Origin: Chlorocebus sabaeus
Taxonomy: Eukaryota; Chordata; Mammalia; Primates; Cercopithecidae
DNA length: 64,000 nt
Direction: 5' to 3'
Assembly: GCF_047675955.1 (NCBI RefSeq)
Contig: NC_132913.1
Coordinates: forward strand, 72,411,236 to 72,475,235
Made by a program: the position numbers and the translations under genes
Notes under the pieces: generated by a model
Database searches by the model: none
What the model was told of the DNA's origin: nothing
What the model saw: the letters and a program-made list of their open reading frames with translations, nothing else
Shown: positions 35,353 to 46,749 of the stretch, one piece after another
How the letters are laid out: each line of letters begins with the position of its first letter
How positions within the stretch are numbered: position 1 is the stretch's first letter

Positions 35353-35850
35353 AGTCATACAAGCAACCATCAAACATGAAAAATGCTCAAGGTCATTAAT
35401 CATCAGACAAATGCAAATCAAATTTACAATGAGATACCATCCCACAACCCGTCAGAATGGCTACTATTAAAAGTCAAAAAACAACGGGTACTGGGGAGGC
35501 TGCATATACACTAGAAATACTAGACAGCCATAAACAAGAATAAAATCATATCATTTGATGCAATATGGATGGAGCTAGAGATCATAATCTTAAGCAAATT
35601 ATCACAGGAACAGAAAATTAAATGTCACATATCCTCACTTATAAGTAAGAACTAAGCATTGAAGATACATGGACATATAGAAACAATAGACACTGTGGAA
35701 TACTAGACGGGATGGTAGGAAGTGGGCAATGCGTTGGAAGACTATCTGTGGTGTACTATGCTCACTACCTGAGTGGAATATACCCATGTAACAAACCGTC
35801 ACATGTATCCCACTGAATCGAAAATAAAAGTTCAAATTAAAAACATAAAC
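35353..35850 (+). mobile_element. 3' part of the same L1MA-like element
   Basis: Plus-strand ORF2 end and 3'UTR: 'aacatgaaaaatgctcaagg', 'acaatgagataccatccca', 'gtcagaatggctactattaa', 'agccataaacaagaataaaa', 'tatccatgtaacaaacc'-type end and the tail aaaataaaagttcaaatt. About 300 bp around the cysteine segment is deleted. Confidence 0.78.
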
Positions 35851-37224
35851 AAGTAGAAATAAAACATATGCCAATTAAGACTATGATTTCTGATAGCTAA
35901 TGCAAAAAATAAAATTCCAGTGGAATTATTTCTATCATTATAAAAATTGTGAATATTTTACAAAGTATAAAATGACAGTAAAAAATGTAAAAAAAAAAAA
36001 AAAAAAAGGTAGTTAATTTGGTATGTAGCTTCCCATAGCTCATTTTTCTATATTACTTTCATTGTATCCTGGAGGAAGACCTCATCCATTTTTCATGTTA
36101 TTTGAGACACCCTATTTTTGTGTCTCTCTCTGACTTTTATATATTTAAATTAGATTTTTTAAAGTTTCAGGTATTTAATTTAAAATATTGTCTTTACACA
36201 AATGACACTTATAATAAGAAAAGTTGTTTTATTTTACAGTATGTTAAAATATTATATATTTTAGATTTATGCCAAAATTGGTGACCTGATTTCAGTGTGT
36301 TGTTTATTAGAACCTAATAGATTTAAACCTCTCCTAAAGCATAATATAAAACTTTTGGTATTTTATATGCTCAAAATAAGGACAATAGTTATTTTTTTAA
36401 GATCTAAAAATACGGAACGAACAAGACAACTGGCCAGAATATCATGTAAAGTAGCAGTAAATTTCAGTTTGTTGAAACTCTAATTACAACTTTTTGAGGC
36501 AGCAGGAGGTCTTATTTCATTCAGTACATTCAAAGGTGAGTGCTGGAAATGACAAAAAAAAAAAAAAAAAAAAAAAGACTTATTGTAAGAAGTATAAGCA
36601 AAATGTGGGAAACATAATTTTTAAATTTTGAAACAATATAGAGACGTGATATTCACCTATTCATACATATCTTGCTAATTGTGCTGAGAAAAATAGTAAA
36701 GGAAATAACCCAATACTGAAAAAACAAGCAGGCAAACTGGAGTTATTATCTCTTAATCTCTGCTTGGCTTAACTTTGGAATGTTAAAGGGTGGCTGGCAT
36801 GTAAGGGTAAGTTAGAAAAATGAAAAAAATCAGTGTAAGATATTTCTAACAAATGTATACTGGAAGTAGAGCAGAAAATTCATTTTTTTCCTCAGAAATT
36901 TAGTCTTCATTTACATGCATGAGTTTCACCACGGGACACATAAGGTATTATACAGAATAATAGGGAACTGTAAAGCATATAGAGAGGAATTGAATTAAAG
37001 GCTACTAAATATAAGTATCTTGAATTATAAATAAAGGGAGAAGGAAAAAATAAGAAATTAAAAACTAAAATAGTGTGAAAAAAATCATTTTGCAAAAATG
37101 CCACTAATTGCAAAGGAAAAAAAATAGAAATTTGATTAAGACTAGAAAGAAGACGTAGAGGAAAAAAGAAGAGCTTTAAAATGTTTAATAGTGAGCCTCC
37201 AAAGTTTAAGGAGAGAGGTGACAT
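35851..37224. other. Unassigned DNA with two poly(A) tracts
   Basis: A19 at 35,989-36,007 and A23 at 36,554-36,576. Neither has a recognisable retroelement body or paired duplication beside it. Otherwise nothing is supported, including the 120-codon minus frame at 36,907-37,269. Confidence 0.45.
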
Positions 37225-37541
37225 AGTACTCATGGCGTAGACCACTGATTTTAGCACAGAATTAATCAAGTATGTTTTGCATAGAATTGTATTGACAAGC
37301 TAGGAAATAAGTGATGACATGAAGATCCAGTATTAAATCTTCTAATAATTTCCTAGCTTGATAATACAATTCTATGCAAAACATATTTGATTAATTCTGT
37401 TCTAAAATCAATGGTCTACTCCATGAGTACTAGGAAATAAGTAATTACATGAAGATCTAGTATTAGAAAATTTAGTACTAGATCCTCATGTCATTACTTA
37501 TTTCCTAGCTTGATAGTGGTATCACATGATAGTGGTATCAC
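37225..37541. repeat. Nested inverted and direct repeat cluster
   Basis: Arm 1 (37,225-37,309) and arm 2 (37,348-37,431) are reverse complements over about 84 bp with about six mismatches, separated by a 38-bp loop. Arm 2 is followed by a second hairpin, 37,431-37,462 with 37,476-37,507 (32 bp, about two mismatches, 13-bp loop). The start of hairpin 2 (taggaaataagtaattacat) is also a direct repeat of 37,301-37,332. A 16-bp tandem pair (tgatagtggtatcac twice) closes the cluster at about 37,511-37,541. No transposon family is recognised. Serial template switching is a plausible origin. Confidence 0.85.
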
Positions 37542-38550
37542 GCTGTTGTTTTAATTTTGTGTGATGACATATGATGTGGAACACTTTTCCATATGTTTAT
37601 TTTCCCTCTGTATATCTTCCTTTGTGAGTTATCTGTTAAGATCTTTGGTCTATTTACTTATTTGGAGTGTTTGTTATATTATTGTTGAGTTTTAAGAGCT
37701 TTTGTATATTTTAGACAACAGTCTTTAAACTGATGTGTCTTTTGTAAATATTTTCCCTCAGCCTATGGCTTTTCTTCTCATTTTCTTAACATTGTCTTGT
37801 GTATTTATTAAATTTCTACCTAGATATTTCATTTTGAGGAGGTGTTAATGCGAATGATACTATTTTTTTTTTTTAATTTCAAATTACAGTATTCTTTGGT
37901 GGTATATAGGGAAATGATTGACTTTTATATATTAACTTGTATATTGCAACCTTGTTATAACTGCTTATTAAACCAAGGACTGTTTTGACTCTTGAATTTT
38001 CTATACAGACAATTATATCCTCTACAAACAAAGACAGTTTTATTTCTTTCCAATATGTATGTCCTTTATTTACTTTTCTTGTCTTATTGCATTAACTAGA
38101 AATTCCATTATGATGAAAAGGAATGGTGAGAGGGGACATCCTAGTCTTGTTCTTGATCTTAGTAGGAAAAGTTCAAGTTTATCACCATTAAGTATGATAT
38201 TAACTGTAGGTTTGTTGTTGAGATTCTTTATCAAGTTGAGGAGGTTATCTGCTAGTTTTAGTTTTCTGAGAGGTTTTTTAATCATTAATTAATCTTGGAT
38301 TTTGTGAAATGCTTTTTCTGTGACGTATTTTCACTATGATTTTCACTATGATGTATCGGTTTGATACTTTTCCTGTTGTATTTTTCTTGCTTGAGATTTG
38401 TTGATCTTAAATTTGTGAGTTTATATTTTTATCATCTGTGAAAACTCTTAGCTATTATTTTCCAATTTTTTTTTCTGCTCCATTCTCTAACTTCTCCTGG
38501 ACCTCCAATTGTACATATGTTATGAGTAATATTTTATTGGTTGTATAAAT
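37542..38550 (-). mobile_element. L1M ORF2 remnant, minus strand
   Basis: Antisense L1: 'gtggaacacttttccatatg', 'gttaagatctttggtctatt', 'gatgtgtcttttgtaaatat', then RT-region sequence. A minus frame at 38,285-38,070 still reads KPTVNIILNG and RLGCPLSPFLF, the L1 RT signature. Internal deletions and old divergence indicate L1M. The last part (to about 38,550) matches another antisense L1 segment ('ctcctggacctccaattgta'). Confidence 0.65.
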
Positions 38551-38685
38551 ATATACATTTGAGATATATATATATATATGTACACTAAAGGGCTTACTCC
38601 AAAACATAATGTGAACTTTTGTACTCAAGATAAGCAAAAGCAATCTAATCAAAAATTGACAAAATATTTGGAACAATATTTCAAA

Positions 38686-38740
38686 AAATGATTAATAATT
38701 ATTACATAATATTACATAATTATTACATAATTACCAATAT
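38686..38740. repeat. Short ATTACATA repeat
   Basis: attacataat recurs three times in an AT-only stretch. Confidence 0.6.
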
Positions 38741-38814
38741 AATTTCCTTCAGAAAAAGCATATTAAAATTCCATGACATACTTAATTCATTAACAACAAC
38801 AATTCTATGTTTTG

Positions 38815-39440
38815 AGTTGGATATGGAGATACTAGAACACTCAGATATTGCTGATGGAAATAAAAAATGTACAACAACTTCGGGGAACAATTAACAGTTT
38901 TTCATACAGTTAGACACAAATATATTATAGGACTGAGTTATTCAAGTTCTAGATACTTGCTGAAGGAAAACAGAACATCTATATACATAAAGATCTATAC
39001 ACTAATGTTCCTAGTAGCTTTATTCATACTAACCCCTAAAACTAGAAAGAACCATAATTTTCAACAGCTCAATGGATTACAAATTGTATACGTATAAAAT
39101 GAAATACACCTCAGAAAAAAATGTATAAACTACATGAATTAATTTCAAAAACATTATGCTTAACAAGAAAACTAGATTCAAAAGAATATATGATTTACAT
39201 AAAATTATAGATTAAGCACAACTAATCTACAGTTACAGAAACTATATTTGTGGTTTTCATGAGTGGGGGATAAAAGAATGAAAGCAAAGAGAAACTTTTG
39301 TGGTGATGGAAATGGTTGTGGTGGTGTTTATATGGATATTTATATTTTTCAAAACACACCTGTACAAATAAGGTAGTTGCATTATACTGATGTAAATTTT
39401 ACATCGATAGATATGAACAATAGGAGAATGTATTCCTCTA
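38815..39440 (+). mobile_element. L1M 3' end, plus strand
   Basis: Motifs in order: 'ttgctgatggaaataaaaaa', 'ttcatacagttagac', 'actaatgttcctagtagctt', 'tattcatactaacccctaaa', 'catgaattaatttcaaaaac', 'cttttgtggtgatggaaatg' and 'gttgcattatactgatgtaa'. This is the ORF2 end and 3'UTR of an old L1M. It is separate from the minus-strand L1M to its left. Confidence 0.65.
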
Positions 39441-39558
39441 TCACCTGTACAGCTACACAGATCAGTCACAGCAGGGTTAAAAGTTTAGAGGGACTGAAAT
39501 ATTTCAATACAGGAATATAGAAATGTGGTTCTAGACTTTTTATGCTTATGACACTGAA

Positions 39559-39576
39559 CACACACACACACACACA
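39559..39576. repeat. (CA)n microsatellite
   Basis: Short pure CA run. Confidence 0.7.
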
Positions 39577-39725
39577 TTAAAGCTCTTACTGGTTTCTATT
39601 TACCCCAGGCACAAAGGGCTTATCTCTTGTTAGAGTTAATATTTTGATTTTTTTCCTTTAATTAGGTAAATTATCCTTCTTTGCCTTCTTAGGTAGATTG
39701 CTTTTTAAGAATATATGATTTTTGT

Positions 39726-40018
39726 CTGGGCACGGTGGTTCACACCTGTAATCCCAGCACTTTGGGAAGCCGAGGCGGGCAGATCACGAGGTCAGGAGTT
39801 TGAGAACAGCCTGACCAACATGGTGAAACCCCATCTCTACTAAAAATACAAAAATTAGCCGAGCACAGTAGCGTGTGGTTATAATCCCAACTACTCAGGA
39901 GGCTGAGGCAAGAGAATCCCTTGAACCCGGGAGGTGGAGGGTGCAGTGAGCTGAGATTGCGCCATGGGCCACAGAGCGAGACTCTGTCTCAAAAAAAAAA
40001 AAAAAAAAAAGGAAGAAG
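39726..40018 (+). mobile_element. AluS/Y-type element, plus strand
   Basis: Dimeric Alu from ctgggcacggtggttcacac to an A20 tail and ggaagaag. The right arm lacks the 'ctgcactccagcctggg' stretch. It is flanked by a clear 19-bp duplication with two differences: aagaatatatgatttttgt (39,707-39,725) and aagagtatatgacttttgt (40,019-40,037). Confidence 0.93.
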
Positions 40019-40037
40019 AAGAGTATATGACTTTTGT

Positions 40038-42489
40038 TGCGTGCCCAACCAGTCCTATTGGTTACATGTTGAACAACAGTCTCTCAAAGCTTTTGAGTTA
40101 GTGGAAGGACCCTCATAAATACTGCCTGTGCTATGTTCCCTTCCACATCATAAGCATTTATTCTTGTGTTGGAAACATAACCTTAAACATGCATGTATCT
40201 TAGCAGATAGTGTTTTGTACACTTCAGCCTTAATTTACAAAAATAACATTGTGTAATAAATATTATTCTAATTTTTCACATAAACTTATGTTTTTCTAAT
40301 TTGTCTTTTCTTTTTTTCACTATTCGCACAAAACCAGGATTTCACAATTTATTCTCTATAGAATAATAATTTCATGAATCCCTTTTAAAAATTGGTTTTT
40401 ATAATAGTTTAGGAAACTCTATATACTATACATTTCTATATTGAGGGTTTAGCCACAGTACTAAATTATTAATGTAATGAAGTATTTCAAAAATCTAGTT
40501 TACTTAGGAATATCCATGTGTACATGAAAAAGAAATTGTTCTTCCCACATTTATAAAATTTTCGTAAAACAAAAATTAGAAAATATTTCTGTAGGTATGC
40601 ATACAAATTTACATGACCTAAAAATATCTTGAACTTTAATATTTCACTTACTTGGAAAATCTTGCCTTAGTAAACTGTTTTTGAAATTTTATCTGCTCTT
40701 CCTGTGCACAGCTCATATCTCCTCTTTCCAAAGTAATCCAGATTTTAATATGTTGAAGTGTTATCCTCTTCTTGTACTACCATTCCACTTGATATCTATC
40801 CGATAATATGGAGGTTGTTTTGCTAACTAGAAGCTCAGAAACCACACACAGGGCTCATCAAATGAAAGGCTTAACAGTTTTGTGGTTAGATAAGGACGCA
40901 TTTATTTAGGGGGGATTCTCAAATGCCAGTATCTCAAAGTTATTTGGGTACTTTCACAAGGTAGTTCTCCAAATTATTACCTTTGGGATATCTACTTTGC
41001 TTCTTCTCTCAGGTCTAGAGATATCAAGATCTATTATGTATGTTTTTATTCTTATTTCCATTTGTAATTGGTATTTATAAATGTAACTAGTCGCACTCAC
41101 GAATTTTGCAAAAAATTAAACTCCTTGCTTCTGACAGAGTCGAAGGACTAATTCATTAGAGAATTCAAATCCATTCATGTTTATTAGGCTTTGACAAATA
41201 TTTTTCTTTCTTACTCTTAAATATAAAATTAAATAGAAAAGCCATGATCATCAGCTATTTGTGAAAAGTTCCAATCACAAAGTACATAAAAACAAAAATA
41301 AACAAATTAACAAAGAAAACAACTTGAGTAGGATAACTTTTAAAAGTAAAAAATAGCATAAGCATCAAGAGAAAACATTAAAACTAAACAAAATACTTAA
41401 AGAGATAAGGGAATATATTTTATTCATGAAGCAAGAGAGGTAAATGTTTAAAAATAATCAATTAAAATACTCTAAAATGTTAAATATAATAACCGAAAAA
41501 GAAAAAAAAATACCAATCAGTAGAAATGATTGGGAAGAATTAAAATAAAAAAAGACAAAGTGTAAGAAAATTACTGGATCAGTCCTGAAGTTACTGGAAC
41601 AGAAAATTGGAAACAAACATGGAAAATATTAAACAAATAAAATGAAACTTCTTTTTTATCTGTTAAAGAAGGCTTCCATGTGCTCAGAACAATGACTGGA
41701 AATTAGTATGAATGGAGACATCCATGTGCTCTGAACAATTACTATATCAAACCCTCATAAATATGCAATATCTTGAAATTTCCAAAGATGAACAGAAAAA
41801 GTCCAGTAGCTTAATGTGTGTGGATGAGAGGGAGGGTACTCTTAATTGGGAAGAATTAAAATCTGATTTAAAAAATCAATTTCTGATGCTAGAAGACAAT
41901 GGAGAAATTATTTTCAAGTTTCTGAGGACAAATTAGCTCTACATCATAATTCAATTATCAACCAGATTGCTAATAATTTTTGAGAATAGGATAAATATAT
42001 TTTCAGCTATAGAAGGAAAATAGAACTGCCATGCATTCTTTGAGAAGTTCATACAAATGTACTTTAGCAACAGTAACATCAACACCCCAACAGCCATCAC
42101 CTTCACCATCAACAACTATAGGGCACAGAAAGAGAACAGAAACCAGGAAATTGTGCAACCATCCTATGTTGAAATTGAAAGTCATTTGAAAATCATTCCT
42201 AAAATGCTACGAGATTTAAAGGAAAGGGTGGGTATGAAATTGAAATGTTCCAGAAGAAAAGAAATTATGAAACAAGAAGAGGATTTTGAAAAATAGTAAA
42301 GCTAACTGATTACCAAAATATGCAAGTAAAAATTAACATTGTATGTGAAACAATAACAGTATGGAATTTATATCATGGGATAATGTTTGCCATGACATTG
42401 ACTAATAAATTCAAAGTCAGTGATATAAGCTCTAATTATTGACTCAAATTTTTTATAAAGCTTTTGTTACATATTCTTGTGATAGATTT
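40038..42489. other. Unassigned AT-rich DNA
   Basis: About 2.45 kb. There is one imperfect direct repeat (tccatgtgctc(a/t)gaacaat, about 41,675 and 41,730) inside an open frame at 41,712-41,936 with no domain. Nothing else is recognised. Confidence 0.4.
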
Positions 42490-43690
42490 CTTGTATTTAA
42501 TAGCTTTATTGAGGTATAACTGATAAACAAAAACTGCACATATTTAATGTATAAAATGAGGGTAGATATTATGCATAAACCCATGACCATCATCACAATC
42601 AAGGTAATATACATATTCATCACTTTCAAAAGTTTCTGTGTGCCTCTCCCTTTTTTTATGGTAAGAACACATCATGAAATCTGCCGCTTTAAAAAAATTT
42701 AAAGTGCACAATATAGTATTGCTAACTATAGACACCAGGTTCTACATCAGAGCTCTAGAATTTATTCATCTTGCATAACTGAAACTTTGATCTCCTTGAC
42801 CAACATCTCTTCATCTCTCCCTTCCTCCAGCCCCTGGAAACCACTATTCTATTATTTCCTTCAATGAGTTTGGCTATTTTAGATACTTCACATAAATGGA
42901 ATAATTTAGAATTTGTTCCTGTGTGACTGACTTATTTCACTTAGCACAATGTCCTCCAGGTTCATTACGTTGTCACAAACGGCAAGATTTATTTTTTTTA
43001 ATGGCTAAATACCATTCCATTTTATGTACAAAGCACATTTATTTATCTATTCATCTGTTGATGGACAGATACAGGACAGATATAGATTATTTCTATACCT
43101 GGTCTTCTAAGAATAATACTGCAATGAACATGAATGTTATATATCTTCGAAACACTGATTTTATAGATTTTGGATATATACTTAGAAGTGAGATTGCTGA
43201 GTCATATAGTTCTATTTTAATTTTTTAAAAGTAATCTCTATATTATTTTCCTCAGTAGCTGCACCATTTTACATTTGCATCATTATTGTTACAAGGGCTC
43301 CAATTTCTCCACATCCTGGCCAATACTTGTTATCTTTTTTAAAATTTGTTTTTTATAATAGCCATTATGACAGGTGTGAGATGATAGTTTATCAAGGTTT
43401 TGATTTGTGTTTCCTTGATCATGAGTAACATTGAACACCTTTTCATATACCTGTTGGTCATTTGTATGTCTTTTTCAGAGAAATGTCTATTCAAGTCTTT
43501 TGTTCATCTTTTAATCAGGTTATTTTTAAAATTAAATTACTTTTGATTTTTCTATTGTATTTTAGATGTTCCTTTTATATATGTTTTTTATATTAACCAC
43601 TTGTCAGATACATGATTTGCAAATAATTTTCTCCCATTCCGTAAGTTGCCTTTTTATTGTTTATTATTTTCCTTGTACAGAAGATTATTA
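42490..43690 (-). mobile_element. L1M (L1MB-like) 3' end, minus strand
   Basis: About 1.2 kb of antisense L1 3'UTR and ORF2 end: 'tagctttattgaggtataac', 'cctccagcccctggaaacca', 'ggaataatttagaatttgtt', 'tcatctgttgatggacagat', 'agtgagattgctgagtcata', 'ctccacatcctggccaatac' and 'ccacttgtcagatacatgat'. No intact frame remains. Confidence 0.8.
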
Positions 43691-44285
43691 GGATTTTACT
43701 TATTTTACTTGGATTGGTTAATGAGACTCAAACTGAGACTCAAAGCCAGCAACAGAGTGCTTTCAAGTAACAAACATTTTTTTTGTCCAGACATTTCCAG
43801 GATTTAGTAAGAATAAATCAGTCCAAACCAGTTTTAATATCCAGAAATATCAACACAGCTGTCCATGTTTGAAAACATAAGGCTCAAGGAAAAGTGGATC
43901 CTCATGGTCTAGAATTATTCATTAAGGGGGTAATGCAGCCGCTTTTTATATTCTATTCCCCAAGAAGAGAGAGTGGACTTCCTTTTCCTCAAAACCAACG
44001 AATATGGGAGTGGTATAAGAGTGTCAAATCTTAGAGGAAATGGAGACATAATATCTAAAGTTGATAAAATACTGCTCAGCACGATATTTAAAAACTGGGG
44101 CAGAACCAATTGTAGAGTGATTCAAAAGATATAAGTGGTTGCCTGGTGTTAGGGATATAGAACTGAGGAGTAGGACTGTGGGGAGATAGATTTATATACT
44201 TGTTTTTCATTTATGCCTTTGAATATTGTTTTATTGTTTACCTATATGTATGCATATGTATGGATTATTTTGACAAAATATGAGT
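43691..44285. other. Unassigned DNA
   Basis: No confident repeat or gene. The stretch 44,110-44,170 (ggttgcctggtgttaggg) is weakly L1M-like. Confidence 0.4.
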
Positions 44286-44302
44286 TTTACATGTATATCT
44301 TT

Positions 44303-44425
44303 TATTTTTTATTTTTTTAATTATACTTTATTTTCTAGGGTACATGTGCACAACGTGCAGGTTTGTTACATATGTATACATGTGCCATGTTGGTGTGCTG
44401 TACCCATTAACTCGTCATTTACATG
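44303..44425 (-). mobile_element. Severely 5'-truncated L1PA stub, minus strand
   Basis: Only the last ~110 bp of an L1PA 3'UTR plus its tail: a poly(T)-rich start (ttttattttttattttttta) and then 'gggtacatgtgcacaacgtg', 'ttgttacatatgtatacatg' and 'taactcgtcatttacat'. A 17-bp duplication tttacatgtatatcttt lies at 44,286-44,302 and 44,418-44,434. The overlap 'tttacat' belongs both to L1 and to the target, a microhomology junction. Confidence 0.88.
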
Positions 44426-44434
44426 TATATCTTT

Positions 44435-44679
44435 AAAATAGTTGTATTTATGGAGCTTATGATAGAAGAATGAATTACTGATTAATGAAATGGAATCGTA
44501 GAGTTAAGCACATCTGAGAACAATTTTTTAGATTATATTGACATAGATTATTAGCTTTACAAAGTATAACTTCTGTTCCCAAGCTTTTCAGTGGCAGAAA
44601 GTAGACCTTCTTGGAATATCCATATGTAATTTGACTGTAGAGGACTCATTTTAACCAAGTTTATAAAGCAGTGTGCTGA
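44435..44679. other. Unassigned DNA
   Basis: Short gap with nothing recognised. Confidence 0.4.
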
Positions 44680-44900
44680 CTAAAGCAAATAATAATGTAG
44701 TGTATATTTCAAGATAGCTAGGATAAAGTATTTGAATGTTGTCACCAAAAAGAAATGATAAATGTTTAAAGTGATGGATATGATAATTACACCAATTTTA
44801 TCATTATACAATGTATAAATGCATTGAAATGTCATACTATACTCCATAATTATGTATATACAATTATGTGTCAAATATAAATTTAAAAATTAATTTAAAA
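44680..44900 (+). mobile_element. L1MA/MB 3'UTR terminus, plus strand
   Basis: 'atttcaagatagctaggata', 'aagaaatgataaatgtttaa', 'agtgatggatatgataatta', 'acaccaattttatcattata' and 'aattatgtgtcaaatataaa' match the final segment of medium-age L1M 3'UTRs. Confidence 0.75.
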
Positions 44901-46251
44901 AGCACAGTAGTACATAGAGACAATTGTCACATTTCACATTTTCTCATTGACAATTTAACAATATAATCAATCACTGTATTTGTCTATACATGTATAAACA
45001 CAGTATAGCCACATTTAGTTAATATTTAATTTGAAATAATTGTATATTCACAAAATTCACAAGCATAGCCAAAAGCCATATTTGAAGAGGAGACTGCAGA
45101 GAATATTCTGTAGAAATAAAAGACCTCAAAAATGTCAATGTTAGACAACCATGAAAGGAAAAGATGAACAAAACTCTCTTAAATTGCTGTCTCATCTTCT
45201 ATCAATCGAATTCAATTGATAGAAGGATGAATCCTTCCCACTGTACTAAAATTTAGTTTCTGATAGGTACTTTGTTATTTTTTCATCATTTTAAAGAATG
45301 CCAATTTAAATTATATGACACTGCAATGTAAGTACCTGATGTGTCTAAATGATGAAACACCAATCCTTGCCAAAAATGATAAAAGAGTACATACTCAGTA
45401 TTAATTGTGACAGCTATTGCAGTTCCTAGATTACAAACAGCTTTTCCTTAGTTAAAAAGTGCACCAATCGAGAAGAGTTACATTTAAAGACCTGAATTTT
45501 CTTCATGATAATTTTTAAAAAGATTTTTCACAACCTGAGAACATAAAAGATGTAATTTTCATTGTCATTTTAAAACAATATTTTCCTTTTATCTTGGAAT
45601 TTTTGTATTTTTGCACAATGGCTTTCATGAATACTTTAAATGTCATCTCTAAAAGAAACGACAATTGCACCATCTGAAAAAATACTATAATTTATGAAAA
45701 AACAAACAGGCGTTTAATCACTGAATATCTGATAGATATTCCAGTACCAAGCCATAAGCTGACAAAGTACATGTATGTGAAGATGTGGTACTTTGGTCTA
45801 ACATGTAGCTCTGTTAGATGGTAGATGATAGATGCTATAGTCATATATGTTTTGTGACTATAATGAACAGAATTTGGTTTCAGTTAATATACTTTATAGT
45901 AGATACTTTAAGTTTCAGTATTTCAAGCTAACACAAGATTATTAAATTTGTCTATTATATTACAGAATAATTAAAATGAATATTTTGAATAAGGGATAGA
46001 AAAAAAGGCATTACGATTTAACCCAGTAGTATTGAGTGAATAACTATGGACTGAAAAACGGGAGTCTTATTTTAAGGACTGGATAAAAGTAATTCTTAAT
46101 ATCTATTAATAGTAGGGGAATGTCCGTGGAAATATGTTTTAATACAAATGGCATTAACATATAAGAAAAATAAATGCTAATTTTTCTGGCCTGATTTAAT
46201 GTAGAAAAATAAAATATTGTAAATGACTAAAATACTTGCCAATGATATATC

Positions 46252-46252
<1 letters not shown>
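44901..46252. other. Unassigned AT-rich DNA with a 30-bp palindrome
   Basis: cttctatcaatcgaattc followed by its near-perfect complement occupies 45,196-45,225 (14 of 15 pairs). No gene or transposon was recognised in the rest. Confidence 0.5.
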
Positions 46253-46294
<42 letters not shown>

Positions 46295-46314
46295 GTCTGT
46301 CTACCTATCTATCT
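46253..46314. repeat. (CTAT)n tetranucleotide microsatellite
   Basis: About 62 bp of CTAT units, eleven or more uninterrupted, then variant CTGT/CTAC units. Such long pure tetranucleotides are usually polymorphic. Confidence 0.95.
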
Positions 46315-46374
46315 CCATATATTTATATGCCTCTGATGTTATTAACTAGTGCCCATTTATCTGGTTTAAATTTT

Positions 46375-46671
46375 GGCCAGGCGCGGTGGCTCACACCTGT
46401 AATCCCAGCACTTTGGACGGCAGAGGAGGGCGGATCACGAGATCAGGAATTCGAGACCAACCTGGCCAATACTGTGAAACCCCGTCTCAACTAAAAATAC
46501 AAAAATTAGCCAGGCGTAGTGTTGTGCGCCTGTAATCCCAGCTACTCAGGAGGCTGAGGCAGGAGAATTGTTTGAACCTGGAAGGTGGAGGTTGCAGTGA
46601 GCCGAGATTGTCCCACTGCACTGGAGCCTGGGCGACAGAGTGAGACTCCGTCTCAAGCAAACAAACAAAAA
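46375..46671 (+). mobile_element. AluS/Y-type element, plus strand
   Basis: Full dimeric Alu from ggccaggcgcggtggctcac to ctccgtctcaagcaaacaaa. The tail is short and mixed (caaacaaacaaaaaacc). Target duplications are not evident. Confidence 0.92.
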
Positions 46672-46749
46672 ACCTAAAGCTTTTTGTGTCCATATTTCTA
46701 GTTATAAAAATGATACCTTTGTTATTTGAAAAGCAATATATGAAAATTA

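Noticed and set aside
35989..36576. Two poly(A) tracts considered as tails of processed pseudogenes
   Set aside because: No transcript-like body and no paired target duplications could be found next to them.
36907..37269. 120-codon minus-strand hydrophobic frame
   Set aside because: Leu/Phe/Ser-rich translation of AT-rich, purine-rich DNA that runs into the palindrome cluster. No start context or domain.
41712..42296. Two adjacent acidic/lysine-rich plus-strand frames (74 and 79 codons)
   Set aside because: Different frames, no shared domain, no splice sites that I could defend.
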